Counted from the stretch's first letter, positions 1 to 10,268 are shown. The stretch is DNA of 22,608 nucleotides from Bigelowiella natans CCMP2755 (GCA_000320545.1 ADNK01002568.1:1-22608); one strand, 5' to 3'. A program made the numbers and translations. The notes: generated by a model from the sequence alone, not told the origin.

Positions 1-150
1 GCCCCCCGGCCCCGTTTTTTTTGGTTGGGCCCCCCCCGACACCAAAGTACGCTACAAAACAAATCGGGTTTATGAGTTTTCTTTTCTTTCCCCCGCTCGG
101 TTTCTTGACCTTTTTTTCCCCCCCCCCTGCCCCCCCTCTCCATCTCTATA
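1..150. other. Low-complexity left edge, sequence quality doubtful
   Basis: The first 150 bases are dominated by runs of C, G and T with few normal codons. The next kinase exon (activation loop) should fall at or beyond this point on the minus strand, but none can be read with confidence. It may be a poorly resolved contig end or a G/C homopolymer-rich intron. Confidence 0.4.
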
Positions 151-224
151 CTTCTGCACCTGATGTCATATGCACCGCTAGGCCAAAGTCGCCGATCTTC
201 AGCAGCAGTCTCCCTGATGATGAC

Positions 225-255
<31 letters not shown>

Positions 256-291
256 TATGGATGTTAACTCATCTCGCGACAAATATAACCA

Positions 292-348
<57 letters not shown>

Positions 349-375
349 ATAATATTTTCTGTATGCTCTATACAT

Positions 376-406
<31 letters not shown>

Positions 407-667
407 CGTCTGGAAGTATCCGAACCATTATATTCTGATGAAACACCGTCACGAGGAGAAGCAAGGACGATGGCGGAGGGCGAAGAAGAAAGTTAATGAT
501 TGCGTGAGAGGGGGGGGGAGGGTTCAAAAATTGTAAAAAAACAGAAAATACGCGGAGAAAAGCCGCCTCCTTTGGATGGGGAGCAGTAGCAGGTAATAGA
601 ATCAAAGGAAGTAGAAGGACTAGAAGATGTCACATGCAGCACCGTAGTAGATCGCGCATTAAATGCC

Positions 668-716
<49 letters not shown>

Positions 717-871
717 CTAAATATAGTGTAAAGGGGAGATTACCTCCAGCTTGATGTCCGTATGTACGATATTCATTCGATGAGTCGATTCCAAGCCAAG
801 GCAGACCTAGTAAGAAGTAGGAGAGCATGGGGGGGAGGGGGGATATCAAGGCTATCAGCCATGTTTTCCTG

Positions 872-923
<52 letters not shown>

Positions 924-1389
924 GCACACATACTGCCCTCTTGAATACTTCTCCCTACCCCCAAGCCTCCTCAAGAAAATGAGATAAGGAAAGCTCAGCA
1001 TCGATAGCCGTTGGTCACGGTGAGGGAAGAGAAGGCCCCCATCGTAGCTCTAGACGGGTCTCATATCATAGTCGGCAGAGGGCGCGACTTGATGTCGTTT
1101 TGGTCTGTTGTTTGGCGTGCATATAACTTGGGATCTCCTCCTCCTGCTCCTCCTCCTCCTACCACAACTACCACTACTACCTGGTGGAGGGCATCGAGAA
1201 CTTGGAACGGCGTGAGATCGACGAAGTCCTCAGCGTCCATTAGATCACGAAGACAGCCGCCTGAGGCCATAAACCAGCAGCAATCCAAGAGTTTCCATGT
1301 TGATGTTTGCATGAATACATATAACATATAATATTTATATATTATTGAGTATCTGTAGTCTATCGAGCATGCTATGCATGCTATTAACT

Positions 1390-1435
<46 letters not shown>

Positions 1436-1687
1436 GTATGATTTGGGAACGGAAGGGAGGAGGTCATCATCATCACCACCACCATTATAACTACCACCAT
1501 TAAATAATTAGCTATTCTCCACGCACAGCATACATCTGTTCATTGCATGATTTCCTACTACGCCGCACCGTTGCAATGTTCCATGACGATGCAGACGAAT
1601 TCGTCACTCTCCACATCCCCAAAGCTTTGGCTGAATGAATGACGGAGGCGGAGGAGGAGGATGAGGCCATGGTAAGATCTCTCATAG

Positions 1688-1743
<56 letters not shown>

Positions 1744-2203
1744 TGGTGTGGTGGGGAAGGTGGTTGGCTATCTATACACGCACCGATGAAGGAATATATC
1801 GATGTATTGCACAATATTTCGATGTCGCAGAGAGATTAATTTCTTCGCTTCTTCCAGGGCCTTTAATACGAACCATCACGAAGGCAGGGGGGTGGGGGGG
1901 ATGAATTGGGGCGAAGAAGTAGAATGCTCACAATCCTGCTCGAGAGAAGATGATGTATGATGATGGCTGCTACAAAATTCCTTCTATTCTAAAGGAGGAA
2001 ACAGCGGCACTGCATAAGATGTGAGAACAGCCGCAGAAGGAAGGAATCTGCAAGGTGTTCGCTGCTATGAAATCGTGCGTCTGCGACGGAGAAAGAACGA
2101 CCTCTTGCACGGCACTCATATCATCCATATCGACCTACAATGGGATGGGAGAAAGAAGCATAATGCATACATGTACATATATATTTATATATATGTATGT
2201 ATA

Positions 2204-2246
<43 letters not shown>

Positions 2247-2627
2247 CTTGTGTTTGTGTAAGCACGATGCTGCTCCTACCTTTTACCTAAAATTAACAGG
2301 AACAAGGCAGATGATGGGGAAGATACAGAGCAATGCGGCGTACCTTGATCATCTTCACAACTTTCGGATCCTTTGAGCCCTTCAGCTGGCAAAGATATAC
2401 CGAACCAAAACCCTGTGGTGGTAAAAGCAGCAGCAGCAGCAGCAGAAGAAGAAGAAGAAGAATGATGTTGCAGTCACTCTACGATGTGCCGATGTTCATG
2501 GAGCAAATGCAAGTCTTTGACTGGTGCTTTGCTCTAATGTATGGACCCGTCGTTCGTACTTATAAACGCACACACACACACACACACATGCATGCATTCA
2601 TCTGTGTATCTTTGCATCCCCCCGTCC

Positions 2628-2682
<55 letters not shown>

Positions 2683-2885
2683 CCCCAGAGCCGAGCTCTC
2701 GGCCTCTGATGAGGAGTCCTTTATCGATTGTATATCTGAACCTACCAATATCGGGTGGGGGGGGGGGGGGGGGGGAGTGTGTGTGTGTGTGTCATGGTAC
2801 GCGTGTGTGCTGGCCCTCACCGCTTTTCTCTCGCCCTTCGATGTGTAGTGACATTGGAATGAGACGTTGTGCGCGCGCACATGTA

Positions 2886-2922
<37 letters not shown>

Positions 2923-4453
2923 ACACACTACGTGCACACACTACCGTGAGTAGCGCCGCGTGAATCGGCAGTAGTCCCACATCCCACAGCAGCACGTCGA
3001 TAGCCCTTTCATTGGAAGAGATCGGCGAAAACGACGAAGATGATGATTTTGATGATCAAATCAGAAGAGATTTCAATACAACGTGGAGAAGATGAAGTGT
3101 TGGAAGGGGGGGGGGAGGGATAGGTTGGAATAGTGATGGCTATCATGAATCTCAAACATAGCACACACACACACACACACACAGAGAGAGACACAGACAC
3201 ACACCTAGAATCGAACTCACAATCAGGAAGCATAGTCCCCACCCCATGAGGTCCTGATCAGGTGATAACACGCACAAACAAACACAAACACAAACAGACA
3301 AAACCGCGCATGATTGCGCAGTAGATAGGTTCGCAGTTCTCCGTATATTACCTTCGTTAGCAAAGCCACGCCACCACTCACCCACCACGACGACCGCAAC
3401 TACTTATTCTAATTCTAATATCACTGCTGGTGTTGCAAAGCGCACCTCCGGGAAGAGTGCTTGAAGGGCCTGATCAGTCGCCGACTGGAACGCTTGGAAT
3501 CTGGCACTTGACCCACTGATTATAGCAGCAGCAAAGAGTCAGCAGAGGGGAGGGTGAAGAATATGCACTAGAGAGCAGCATGAATAAGAACATAAAGCGA
3601 CTCAATAAAGAAGCTGCCGCTGGCAGATTCAACATAACATGTATACCGCATCGTTGCTTTCGCCAGAGCCATTGCGACACGCTCGATTGCATTAAGTAGG
3701 TCCTTCTTCTTGACCCCTGTATTGTAAATTTGAATCGTGAAAATAGAGGTCAGAGCTTCTGTTTATAACGCAGCCCCTCTCCTTTATTTTGACGTGACAG
3801 ACGCGCGACCTTCACATTCTGCGCCAATAATTGGATCATTTTCCGATGCATCTTCGCCGTCCCTGCACGAGTAGCTTAATGCTCAGACCGCAACAATCGC
3901 AAAACATTCGAGAGGAAGAAGACTGAACATGCAGCTCATTCACAGCACCCACCTCTTTTCAAGACTGGAGAGCAGCAGTTCTTCCATCTTATCAATAGTC
4001 GACTCAAGAATTCGTAGCATTTCCTCCTCCGACACGCCGTAATCCGTGCCTGTGTGAGTTGTGGTGAGAATTGCCAGCCTCCCTCGGGTCATTTAATTTT
4101 GGTTAATTTCGTTGGCGATCTTACTCCACATAGATTCCAGCGCGTCCTCCGAAGCGTGCTGTGTGAATTCTGCATCTGTCCACTGCACAATTCGCCTGGA
4201 CAATTTTCGTCACCTCCGTCAGTCATCAGAAGAGTGATTGGATGTGCAAGGAGGCATGATGCAATGAGAGTAAGCACCACCTGAGACATCGATTTTGATC
4301 CTTAACGGGCACCGAATCGAAGCGGATCGTCATGCTAATAATCTTGGCTAAGTTTAAGTGGAGGTATGACGATAGCGAGTACAGGTTCTTCCCTTCCGCA
4401 GGTGGCTGGGACGGAGATGGCGACTGCTGCGAGTGTGGCACTCCGACTACGAG
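1..4453 (-). CDS. Protein kinase (NEK/STE-like Ser/Thr kinase domain), multi-exon, C-terminus off the left edge
   Basis: Likely a Ser/Thr protein kinase. Catalytic exons in gene order: 2741-2684, 2412-2344, 2134-2102, 1860-1784, 1630-1569, 1260-1181, 806-744, 434-407, 213-152. All these junctions are GT-AG and keep phase. Joined, they give the glycine loop GSGGFGSVYL, the beta-3 lysine in KVVKMIK, an alpha-C helix with EEAKKLISLRHRNIVQY, the hinge FVCIVMEHCNGG, the catalytic loop IVHTDIKLEN and the metal motif KIGDFGLA. The catalytic Asp and Asn are kept, but the HRD arginine is Thr. N-terminal exons, also phase-consistent: 4453-4281, 4195-4125, 4049-3953, 3862-3810, 3716-3647, 3484-3446, 3005-2945. 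They encode charged, mostly helical sequence with no domain I recognise. The join from 2945 to 2741 is out of phase, so a small exon is probably missing there. No ATG was found for the first exon: its frame opens at an acceptor-like site near 4453, so the true start may be further upstream. The activation loop after residue block DFG and the C-lobe lie beyond position 1. The subfamily is not certain. Confidence 0.88.
214..406. repeat. Microsatellite cluster: (GAT)n, (CT)n/(GT)n, (ACT)n
   Basis: Three tracts fill one kinase intron: a GAT-type repeat at about 214-255, CT then GT at 295-349, and ACT units at about 376-406. On the minus strand the ACT tract reads GTAGTAG... and begins exactly at the donor of exon 434-407. 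The GAT tract ends at the acceptor of exon 213-152. Confidence 0.95.
672..710. repeat. (AT)n microsatellite
   Basis: About 19 AT units in the kinase intron between exons 806-744 and 434-407. Confidence 0.95.
873..921. repeat. (CA)n-(CG)n compound microsatellite
   Basis: CA units to about 907 followed by CG units to 921, in a kinase intron. Alternating purine-pyrimidine composition of this kind can adopt Z-DNA. Confidence 0.95.
1392..1429. repeat. (AT)n microsatellite
   Basis: Uninterrupted TA units in the kinase intron between exons 1630-1569 and 1260-1181. Confidence 0.95.
1691..1737. repeat. (GA)n microsatellite
   Basis: GA units with one AAAG interruption. On the transcribed minus strand this is a CT tract inside the intron between kinase exons 1860-1784 and 1630-1569. 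Confidence 0.95.
2206..2245. repeat. (AT)n microsatellite
   Basis: TA units in the kinase intron between exons 2412-2344 and 2134-2102, preceded by degenerate ATGT/TATT units from about 2170. Confidence 0.95.
2568..2920. repeat. Microsatellite cluster: (CA)n, (AT)n, poly-G, (GT)n, (CA)n
   Basis: CA at about 2568-2588, AT at 2632-2678, a G run at about 2757-2775 followed by GT to 2792, and CA at 2888-2920. They flank the glycine-loop exon 2741-2684 on both sides. Confidence 0.95.
3161..3205. repeat. (CA)n microsatellite with GA/CA tail
   Basis: CA units followed by GAGAGA and CAGACA variants, in the unresolved intron region between kinase exons 3484-3446 and 3005-2945. Confidence 0.9.
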
Positions 4454-5569
4454 CTACCGGAATAGATCACACTCATAAATTGGAATGGAGCAAAGAGAGA
4501 TGGGAGGGGGGTAAACATTTATTCTAATATACCGTAGCAGAGATGAGCAAATGCCACAAGATGCATCTAGTCCCCCCGAGCGCTCTGGGAAGGGCATTCA
4601 GATGGCCCGAATGCACCATGTTCGGCGCCATTGTGCCCGAGTGAAAGGCCACCTACTTTTTGGTTGGAATTTGCAAGTCGCACTATTGAATTCACCTGCA
4701 CGCAGATTTTTGTTCGGTGCATTCTTGTCGCACCACCGGATTCACCTGCAAACCTCCAGACACTGTGCAAGGAGAGGCGGAGAGCGTCTCTCGCAGTCCG
4801 AGGAGGGGCGGGCTTCTCGTTCTTCTAGCAGAAGCAGGTTTCTGCTTTCCCTTCTTTTTCCTTGGTGCAGACGACAATGACAAGCACCTGACCTCCGTTA
4901 GAAGGCTCTTCGGAAGGCCACTGTCAGTTCCTGCAGTGTTTGGTTTTGAATCAATTGCAATTGCAATCCGTGACGTACAAGCAAAGAGATTTTCTTAGTT
5001 TGGTGCAAATGCATGTCTCCTTTATGTGGTTCTTGCGCACGTTGTTTTGCATCAATGCTCAATATTATGTTCAATGTCGTTCATCACGTGAACTCCATGA
5101 TTGTTGGCTTGGCCCGACGTGACTTTAGATTTGTTTTTGTTTTTCAAGCATCGCAGCAATCAGCGCAGCGTCGGCTTGCCAATACGTGATTACAATCGCA
5201 TTAAATCATACCGCGCTAGTCTAATGTGCGATGTCTCAGCGGTACATAGCAAAATTTTAACAAAAATTTTGCATTGTGGCTTGCTTTTCAATTACCCACA
5301 CAAAAAGTATGCGCCTAAATACTTATGCGTTGTTCATGCAGATGACTTAAGGAACTACTCAATATCAGGATTTCGAAGTCATTACTCCAATCAAGCCGTC
5401 AACATATGTCCTGTCACACAGTATTGTTAACAATACGCATATCATATGATTTGCTTCCGAACGTATTATATATCATCCAAAGACCCAATACCCTTATAAC
5501 GCATGCGTGTATGATATTTTTCATCGGAGGTGAATTGGAAAGTTAATAGTCACGTCGTTTGGCTCTACA
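4454..5569. other. Intergenic stretch between kinase 5' end and Nudix 3' end
   Basis: No exon could be supported on either strand. Open frames at 4551-5122 overlap on both strands and lack domain character. A direct repeat, ATTCACCTGCA, occurs at about 4689 and again at about 4739. It should contain the promoter and possible upstream exons of the kinase and the 3' flank of the Nudix gene. No clear AATAAA was seen just past the Nudix stop. Confidence 0.5.
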
Positions 5570-8022
5570 CTAGAAAAATATCTCTAGCTCAGCAGACCTT
5601 TCTCTGAAAACATAGTCTTCGTTTGCGGATTCTAAGTCTTGCTTGAGCTGATCAATATCGATCCACCTACGAAAAATGAGCTCCATCGTATGAGCTGTGT
5701 CTTCACATCCTCACTATACTTCGCACTATTCATGCCAAGATCGTCATCGTTGTAACTCGCATTCTCCATCGTTGTTCTTATGAGCCATAGGTGGGTTTTC
5801 ACTTACATAGCCTCGTCCACTTCTCCGTCTGCAACCACAATCTTCTGTTCTTCTGGAGAGTTCAGCTGATTTTTGAAACAGGAAGTTCAGCAGCAAAAGT
5901 GGTGTGAAGAAGCACGGTGCCCTCTTCCATCTCCTTCCTACGCCCCTCGCTTCCTCTCTCTCACCTTAGCGTAGTCGATTACGTACACATCCTGCAGCTC
6001 CCGGCATATGAACTCTCCATGCTTCTCCGTGAACCCCTTAGCATCGCTCACAGCCTTAGTGCGAAAGGTAACACAAAAGGAGGAAATGATGCGGGTCGAA
6101 GCGATCATATCACTGGTAAGAGAGGTAGATTCGATGATGGACACGTGGAATAATAGACAGGCGAGTGTCCCCAACCCCCCTCATTTAACCACCACTCTAA
6201 CCACTGCTACAACTACAACTTTCATGCTACTACCAGTATCTACGATGCCGACTATTCTACTATCTACTTTCACGAAGCAAATTCGAAGGTTTCGATTGTT
6301 ATCGTAATTTCAACTCTGTTCTTTTCCCTTCTTCTTCTTGTTCTTCTTCTGAATGCAGCTCCGATGTCGCTACGCAAGTTACCGTGAATATCAAATCCAA
6401 GTCCTTTGTCAAGACATGAAGGCCTAGATCCATTTAATAATACATCAATTACAGGGTGAATTATGTGACCGCGAATTTCCTCAACGTGCAAACTGACTTT
6501 ACAGTATGAAATTGAGAGCATTGTATATCTACCTAATTCCTCCTCTATTTCACGCAATGCTGATGATGTTGTTAACACACACAATTTGAGGCAAGTGAAA
6601 TTCAGAAGAACAGGTGATGATTTTGGCCTTAGTCTATTCTTCTTTCTCCTTCCTCTCCTTTTTCTTTTGTCCTTCAATTCAAAGATTAAGTCGGTTGGAA
6701 ATAGGAAAACGCTCTTCGTTTCAAGGAAAAATAATCCAATATTCACTGCGGACATTGTCCTCGCGGTTGCTATCTTCAAACCGGTGTCTAGGCTATCGTC
6801 GCCAACTTCGATGTGTCCCGCTGCAGATACATCGAGCTTTCCGGGGTTTGTGTCCTTTTCATTTGTAACGCAATTGGACGAATTCGCTTAGAGTGTTGGT
6901 CAAAAGGGAAACGCATTGTTGTTGTTGTTGTTATTTTCAGCAGCCTTTTGGCGTAGATTTGGTAGCCTTCTAGTAGATGTGGATTATTCTACATATAGAA
7001 GTAATTGGATGTGTTTATGATTTACAAAAACTATATGTGTCAAGACTCCATCTTCGGGGACCTTATTCATGCTCCGTCGTTGCACGAGCACCTTTCCTTG
7101 CTAAAAGATACATTATATCGATGATGCAGCCCGATACAATAGTTTATATCCTTAGAAGTATTTTATAATTTATCTCCGTCCCCCCCCCCCCCCCCTCTCC
7201 GTGTGTGGTGCGTGTGAGCGTTTCTTCTGTAGAATTGATAAAGACCTTGGAGTCTAAGAGCCAGATATGTACCGAGTGATGCCAATCCCCGTCTGCAAGC
7301 ATACACACAGAAACAAAGTAATAATGCGTTTTGGCCACTCAAAAAGATGTCAGAAACAAGGCCGAGGATCTGATGAGTCGCACGGCACTTCCTGCTGTAT
7401 TGGTGAGTTTTGTCAGGATTTCAGTGAGTATATTCAACCTCTGTGTACATCGGAGCGAGCTTTCCCTGTTCCTGTTCTCTTTGGCTCCGTAAATCCGCCG
7501 TGGTTACTGTAGTTTTGCGTTGAAATTTTAGTCGCACAATGTAGATTATTACTTGCAATCATGCACATACTTTCATCATATACCATTCATAGAAAGAAAT
7601 TTCGGTTGATGTATTGGGGCAAACATACTCTGGGGGAGGGAAGACGAGAGCCAGCATCTCCTTAGGGTTGTATGAGAGATCCTGTTGCAAGTTATTTGAG
7701 ATAAGGAATACAAAGAACCTGCACCCCAAAAATTCGCAGCTCAGGGTCTCAATAAAACCTTTTCAACGGATCCTTTTGCTTTGATGATCCCTGTCGTCAG
7801 CCATCGCCTCAGATTGCGGTGTAAGCGCGACGGACTGTTCAAACCGTTCGAACATCGCGAGGCCGAGTCACTCCCCCCCCTCCTCAAAGCCATCGTCCTT
7901 CCCCTTGGCAACGACGAGGACAACAAACGCCCCATGCGGCACCCAAGAGATGAAAACGACGACGATCCTGCAGCCCCCTTCGCGAAGGAAGCTGCCAGCA
8001 TGAGCAGGACATGGCGCTGCAT
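5570..8022 (-). CDS. Nudix hydrolase, complete, 12 exons, about 304 aa
   Basis: Nudix-fold hydrolase, expected to cleave a nucleoside or organic diphosphate using a divalent metal. Substrate unknown. Exons: 8022-7759, 7681-7584, 7506-7439, 7292-7246, 7100-7062, 6854-6782, 6559-6533, 6403-6383, 6313-6274, 6046-5965, 5865-5807, 5666-5570. All junctions are GT-AG and in phase, ending at TAG. Landmarks are SDVHRDGDWHHSVHIWLLDS, VLVQRRSMNKDTNPGKLDVS, the Nudix box running from GHIEVGDDSL into REIEEELGL, and a C-terminal RELQDVYVIDYAK followed by DGEVDEAMWIDIDQL. This arrangement resembles YfcD/plant NUDX-type Nudix proteins related to IPP isomerases. The first conserved Glu of the box is Asp. The first exon adds about 85 residues with no Nudix similarity. 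It starts MQRHVLLMLAASFAKG and is rich in Ser, Arg and Ala, like an organelle leader. An ATG at 8127 in the same frame is an alternative start. Confidence 0.9.
6533..6854 (-). other. Nudix box exons
   Basis: Exons 6854-6782 and 6559-6533 join in phase 1 to form the catalytic signature: Gly, five residues, Asp (usually Glu), seven residues, then REIEEELGL completed by the first two bases of exon 6403-6383. The metal-binding REIEEE core is intact. Confidence 0.85.
7180..7195. repeat. Poly-C run
   Basis: A run of about 16 C in the intron between Nudix exons 7292-7246 and 7100-7062. It is the main simple repeat in this otherwise repeat-poor region. Confidence 0.9.
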
Positions 8023-8393
8023 CGACGGTTCGGGACGGGGGGCCACGTACACACTCACAGCTGAGGATTTATTTACTCGTATAATTTTTACTCCGACGGA
8101 AACATTGTCGCAGGTCCAAGATCCCATTCCTTTTTTTTATTTCCAATGCCAATATCTCATTAATCAACGTCTCGGATTCTGAGAGAATCATTCACAGCGG
8201 TTCATACCCAGGGAATTTTGCCCTACGGTAAGGCTACAACGGTGCAGCAGAGCAAAACTCCAAGCTGATTTGGTCTCTAAGAAACACGGCTGCGATCATC
8301 TTCTTCTTAAAATAATTCATTACCGAAAAACTTCGTAAATTCTCTGCCTAAAACGGAACTCAGCGCCGCCACAATCGTGCGTTCCAGTCCATC
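8023..8393. promoter_or_regulatory. Probable bidirectional promoter, Nudix (-) / DENR (+)
   Basis: The start codons of the Nudix and DENR genes face away from each other across 371 bp, so both core promoters and 5' UTRs must lie here or be embedded in the flanking exons. The DENR start has a favourable context (ATCATGG). No clear TATA box was recognised. If the Nudix gene starts at 8127 the shared region shrinks to 266 bp. Confidence 0.5.
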
Positions 8394-9349
8394 ATGGCGG
8401 ACGAATTAACCCCCGTCATCAAACTGGGCCAACCAGTTCAATACTGCCCGATGTTAGGTAGTTGTTCTGGCCACGAATGAGAGGAAGCGTCGTAGTTCTT
8501 GAAAAGATGTTACTTTACTATCCATTCGTTTCGTTCACAGAATGCAGACTGCCATTCGAGTACTGCAAGTACGGTCCCTGCCCAGGGAAGTGCGATGCGT
8601 GGGTTGCGACAAATTTGCCAGATCTATATGCGGAACTAAAAGGTTCTCCTAACGGTCCATATCCCCTTCTTTCCACTTTGGTATCTCTCCCTCCTTTTCA
8701 CCCCTCCTTTCCTTTAAGGCCTATGCTTGCACCTTTATCACTAATTTACCTTTCCCTGATTTCTCTGCATTTTGAAGGCCAAGGTGACGATGCAAAAGGC
8801 GAAAGTAAGAAACAGAAAAGCAAAGATAGAGGTTTGAAGCACCATGATCTTCTGTCCAATGCACCTCACAAATTGATATTTATATTCTTAGGAAAAGCAT
8901 CGAAGAAAGCTGGGAAAACGGCCAGCGAGAAGCAGGTCAAGATTTATCAGTTTCAGCGAAGTAAGCGCAAGTTTATCACGGCGATTATTGGACTGGATGC
9001 ATTTGGATTGGACCTAAAGCAGTCTGCGAAGAAGATGTCGAAACAATTCGCATGCAGCTCCTCAGTGGTGAAATGTATGTGATATCTTGGAAGTTTCATT
9101 CTCGTAGCACCTGGTTGAAATCACCTCACGTAAACGTGCAGGTACACCACCTCCCAACGAAATTCATGTTCAAGGGGACGTTAAGTTTGACGTAGCTGAC
9201 TTCATTTTAAATAAACTGAAGGTATGTGAGTATGATAATGCGGAACAACTCGCTCTAAAACAAGATTTCTGTAACTGTAGATTCCGAAGGAGCTGATTTT
9301 CTTTCTGGAAGGGAAAAAGAAGAAGAAAACCCCAGCCTTTGCCAATTAG
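8394..9349 (+). CDS. DENR: Density-regulated protein (DENR/Tma22 family), complete, 6 exons, 183 aa
   Basis: Translation factor. Family members pair with MCT-1/Tma20 and act on 40S subunits in reinitiation and ribosome recycling in the cytosol. Exons: 8394-8457, 8541-8642, 8778-8831, 8892-9074, 9142-9221, 9281-9349. All junctions are GT-AG and in phase, with ATG at 8394 and TAG at 9347-9349. The N-terminal Cys cluster reads YCPMLECRLPFEYCKYGP, with another Cys pair just after it (residues about 19 to 42), matching the DENR zinc-binding region. A Lys-rich linker follows. The C-terminal half is a SUI1/eIF1-like domain: KRKFITAIIGLDAFGLDLK, a KKMSKQFACSSSVV segment and NEIHVQGDVKFDVADFI. It ends in a Lys-rich tail (KKKKKTPAFAN). 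Human DENR is 198 residues. The spacing between the first two cysteines is four residues, not the usual two. The gene has a likely poly(A) signal 15 nt after the stop. Confidence 0.95.
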
Positions 9350-9363
9350 ATACAGCGAGAAGA

Positions 9364-9369
9364 AATAAA
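9364..9369 (+). terminator. AATAAA poly(A) signal of DENR
   Basis: AATAAA begins 15 nt after the DENR stop codon. Cleavage would follow within about 30 nt. Confidence 0.6.
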
Positions 9370-9888
9370 TACGCCTAGCTCATCGACAGCTGTAAGCCAT
9401 CTGTGCATCTATCTGCGACATCGCAGTGCTCGCTGCATCTACATGTAGCAATGGTGACTATACTTGCTGGTCAACTCCGCATATCATTTTGTCCGTATAT
9501 CCGCGCACAATGAAAGCTCTGCCAGCGCCCCTCGATTATTCCTCGAACAGGGGCCCAGCTAACCTCTTTGCGGGTGGTTCTTCATGTACATGCGCATGCA
9601 TCATCACACGGGTTATGCGGCGCGTGTCTATTGGCTAGATCTCGCGTACGTAGCTAAGGTGATCGAATGTCAGCGCCCCGTAATTATCGCACACGTACGG
9701 CGGGTTATGATTTTCTTTTTCGTCAGCTGCGTACTACTATCTACGCATATCAAGATATTTCCGTCATCAAATAATGATTACGTTCTCATAAATTAAACTT
9801 CGAACAAAAATATGCATAAATTTATGTGAGCGATAGTACGACAAGTAGTGCACAGTCATTAGTGCAGGTAGTGGTAGGTAGCGCTTAT

Positions 9889-9889
9889 T

Positions 9890-9930
<41 letters not shown>
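9889..9930. repeat. (CT)n microsatellite
   Basis: About 21 uninterrupted CT units in intergenic DNA, the only long dinucleotide repeat between 3.4 and 13.6 kb. Confidence 0.95.
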
Positions 9931-9932
<2 letters not shown>

Positions 9933-10252
9933 AATAACAAAGAATGAGCGATACGGTGCGACGCACATGTGTAGATGAAATCCATTTACTGAGGTTGAAA
10001 GCGCAATGTGATGTATTATGCCGAACGTTAACGCGCATGGCCAGAGACTGCGATGTTGTCGAAACATCCATGCTCGAAAGGGATATCCTCGGCCATGTTT
10101 GGGCTGCAATGTGCCATCGCGAATAAACCTACTTCGTGTGCGCCAAGGTACCAGCTCCTTGACCGAATCCATACCCCTTGTGATATAGCAAGGCACATGT
10201 GCGTTTTGTGTGTGAGAAAGTCATTTGTGAATGTACGCTTGGAGTGATGCGC

Positions 10253-10258
10253 AATAAA
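10253..10258 (+). terminator. Plus-strand AATAAA without an assigned gene
   Basis: AATAAA on the plus strand, about 900 bp beyond the DENR stop. It may be a distal DENR poly(A) site or the end of an unannotated transcript, or it may be chance. Confidence 0.3.
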
Positions 10259-10268
10259 GGTGTTTCGC

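Noticed and set aside
21-605. Long open frames across the repeat cluster on both strands
   Set aside because: They translate the microsatellites into Asp, Ser/Leu and Thr runs. Only short kinase exons on the minus strand are real there.
2333-2963. Plus- and minus-strand frames of 125-171 codons
   Set aside because: They consist mainly of translated CA, AT and G repeats, and overlap the kinase exons in the wrong frame or strand.
3205-3290. Possible tRNA on the minus strand (GAGTTCGATTC)
   Set aside because: No matching acceptor or anticodon stems could be drawn.
4551-5430. Several overlapping frames on both strands in the gap upstream of the kinase
   Set aside because: No domain, no splice chain and mutual overlap. 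Treated as non-coding.
6270-6779. Minus-strand frame of 169 codons taken as a single gene
   Set aside because: It reads through introns of the Nudix gene. Only parts of it, at splice-defined borders, match the family.
7781-8182. Plus-strand frame of 133 codons
   Set aside because: It is antisense to the Nudix first exon. The minus-strand reading continues in phase into the Nudix domain, so the plus frame is a shadow.
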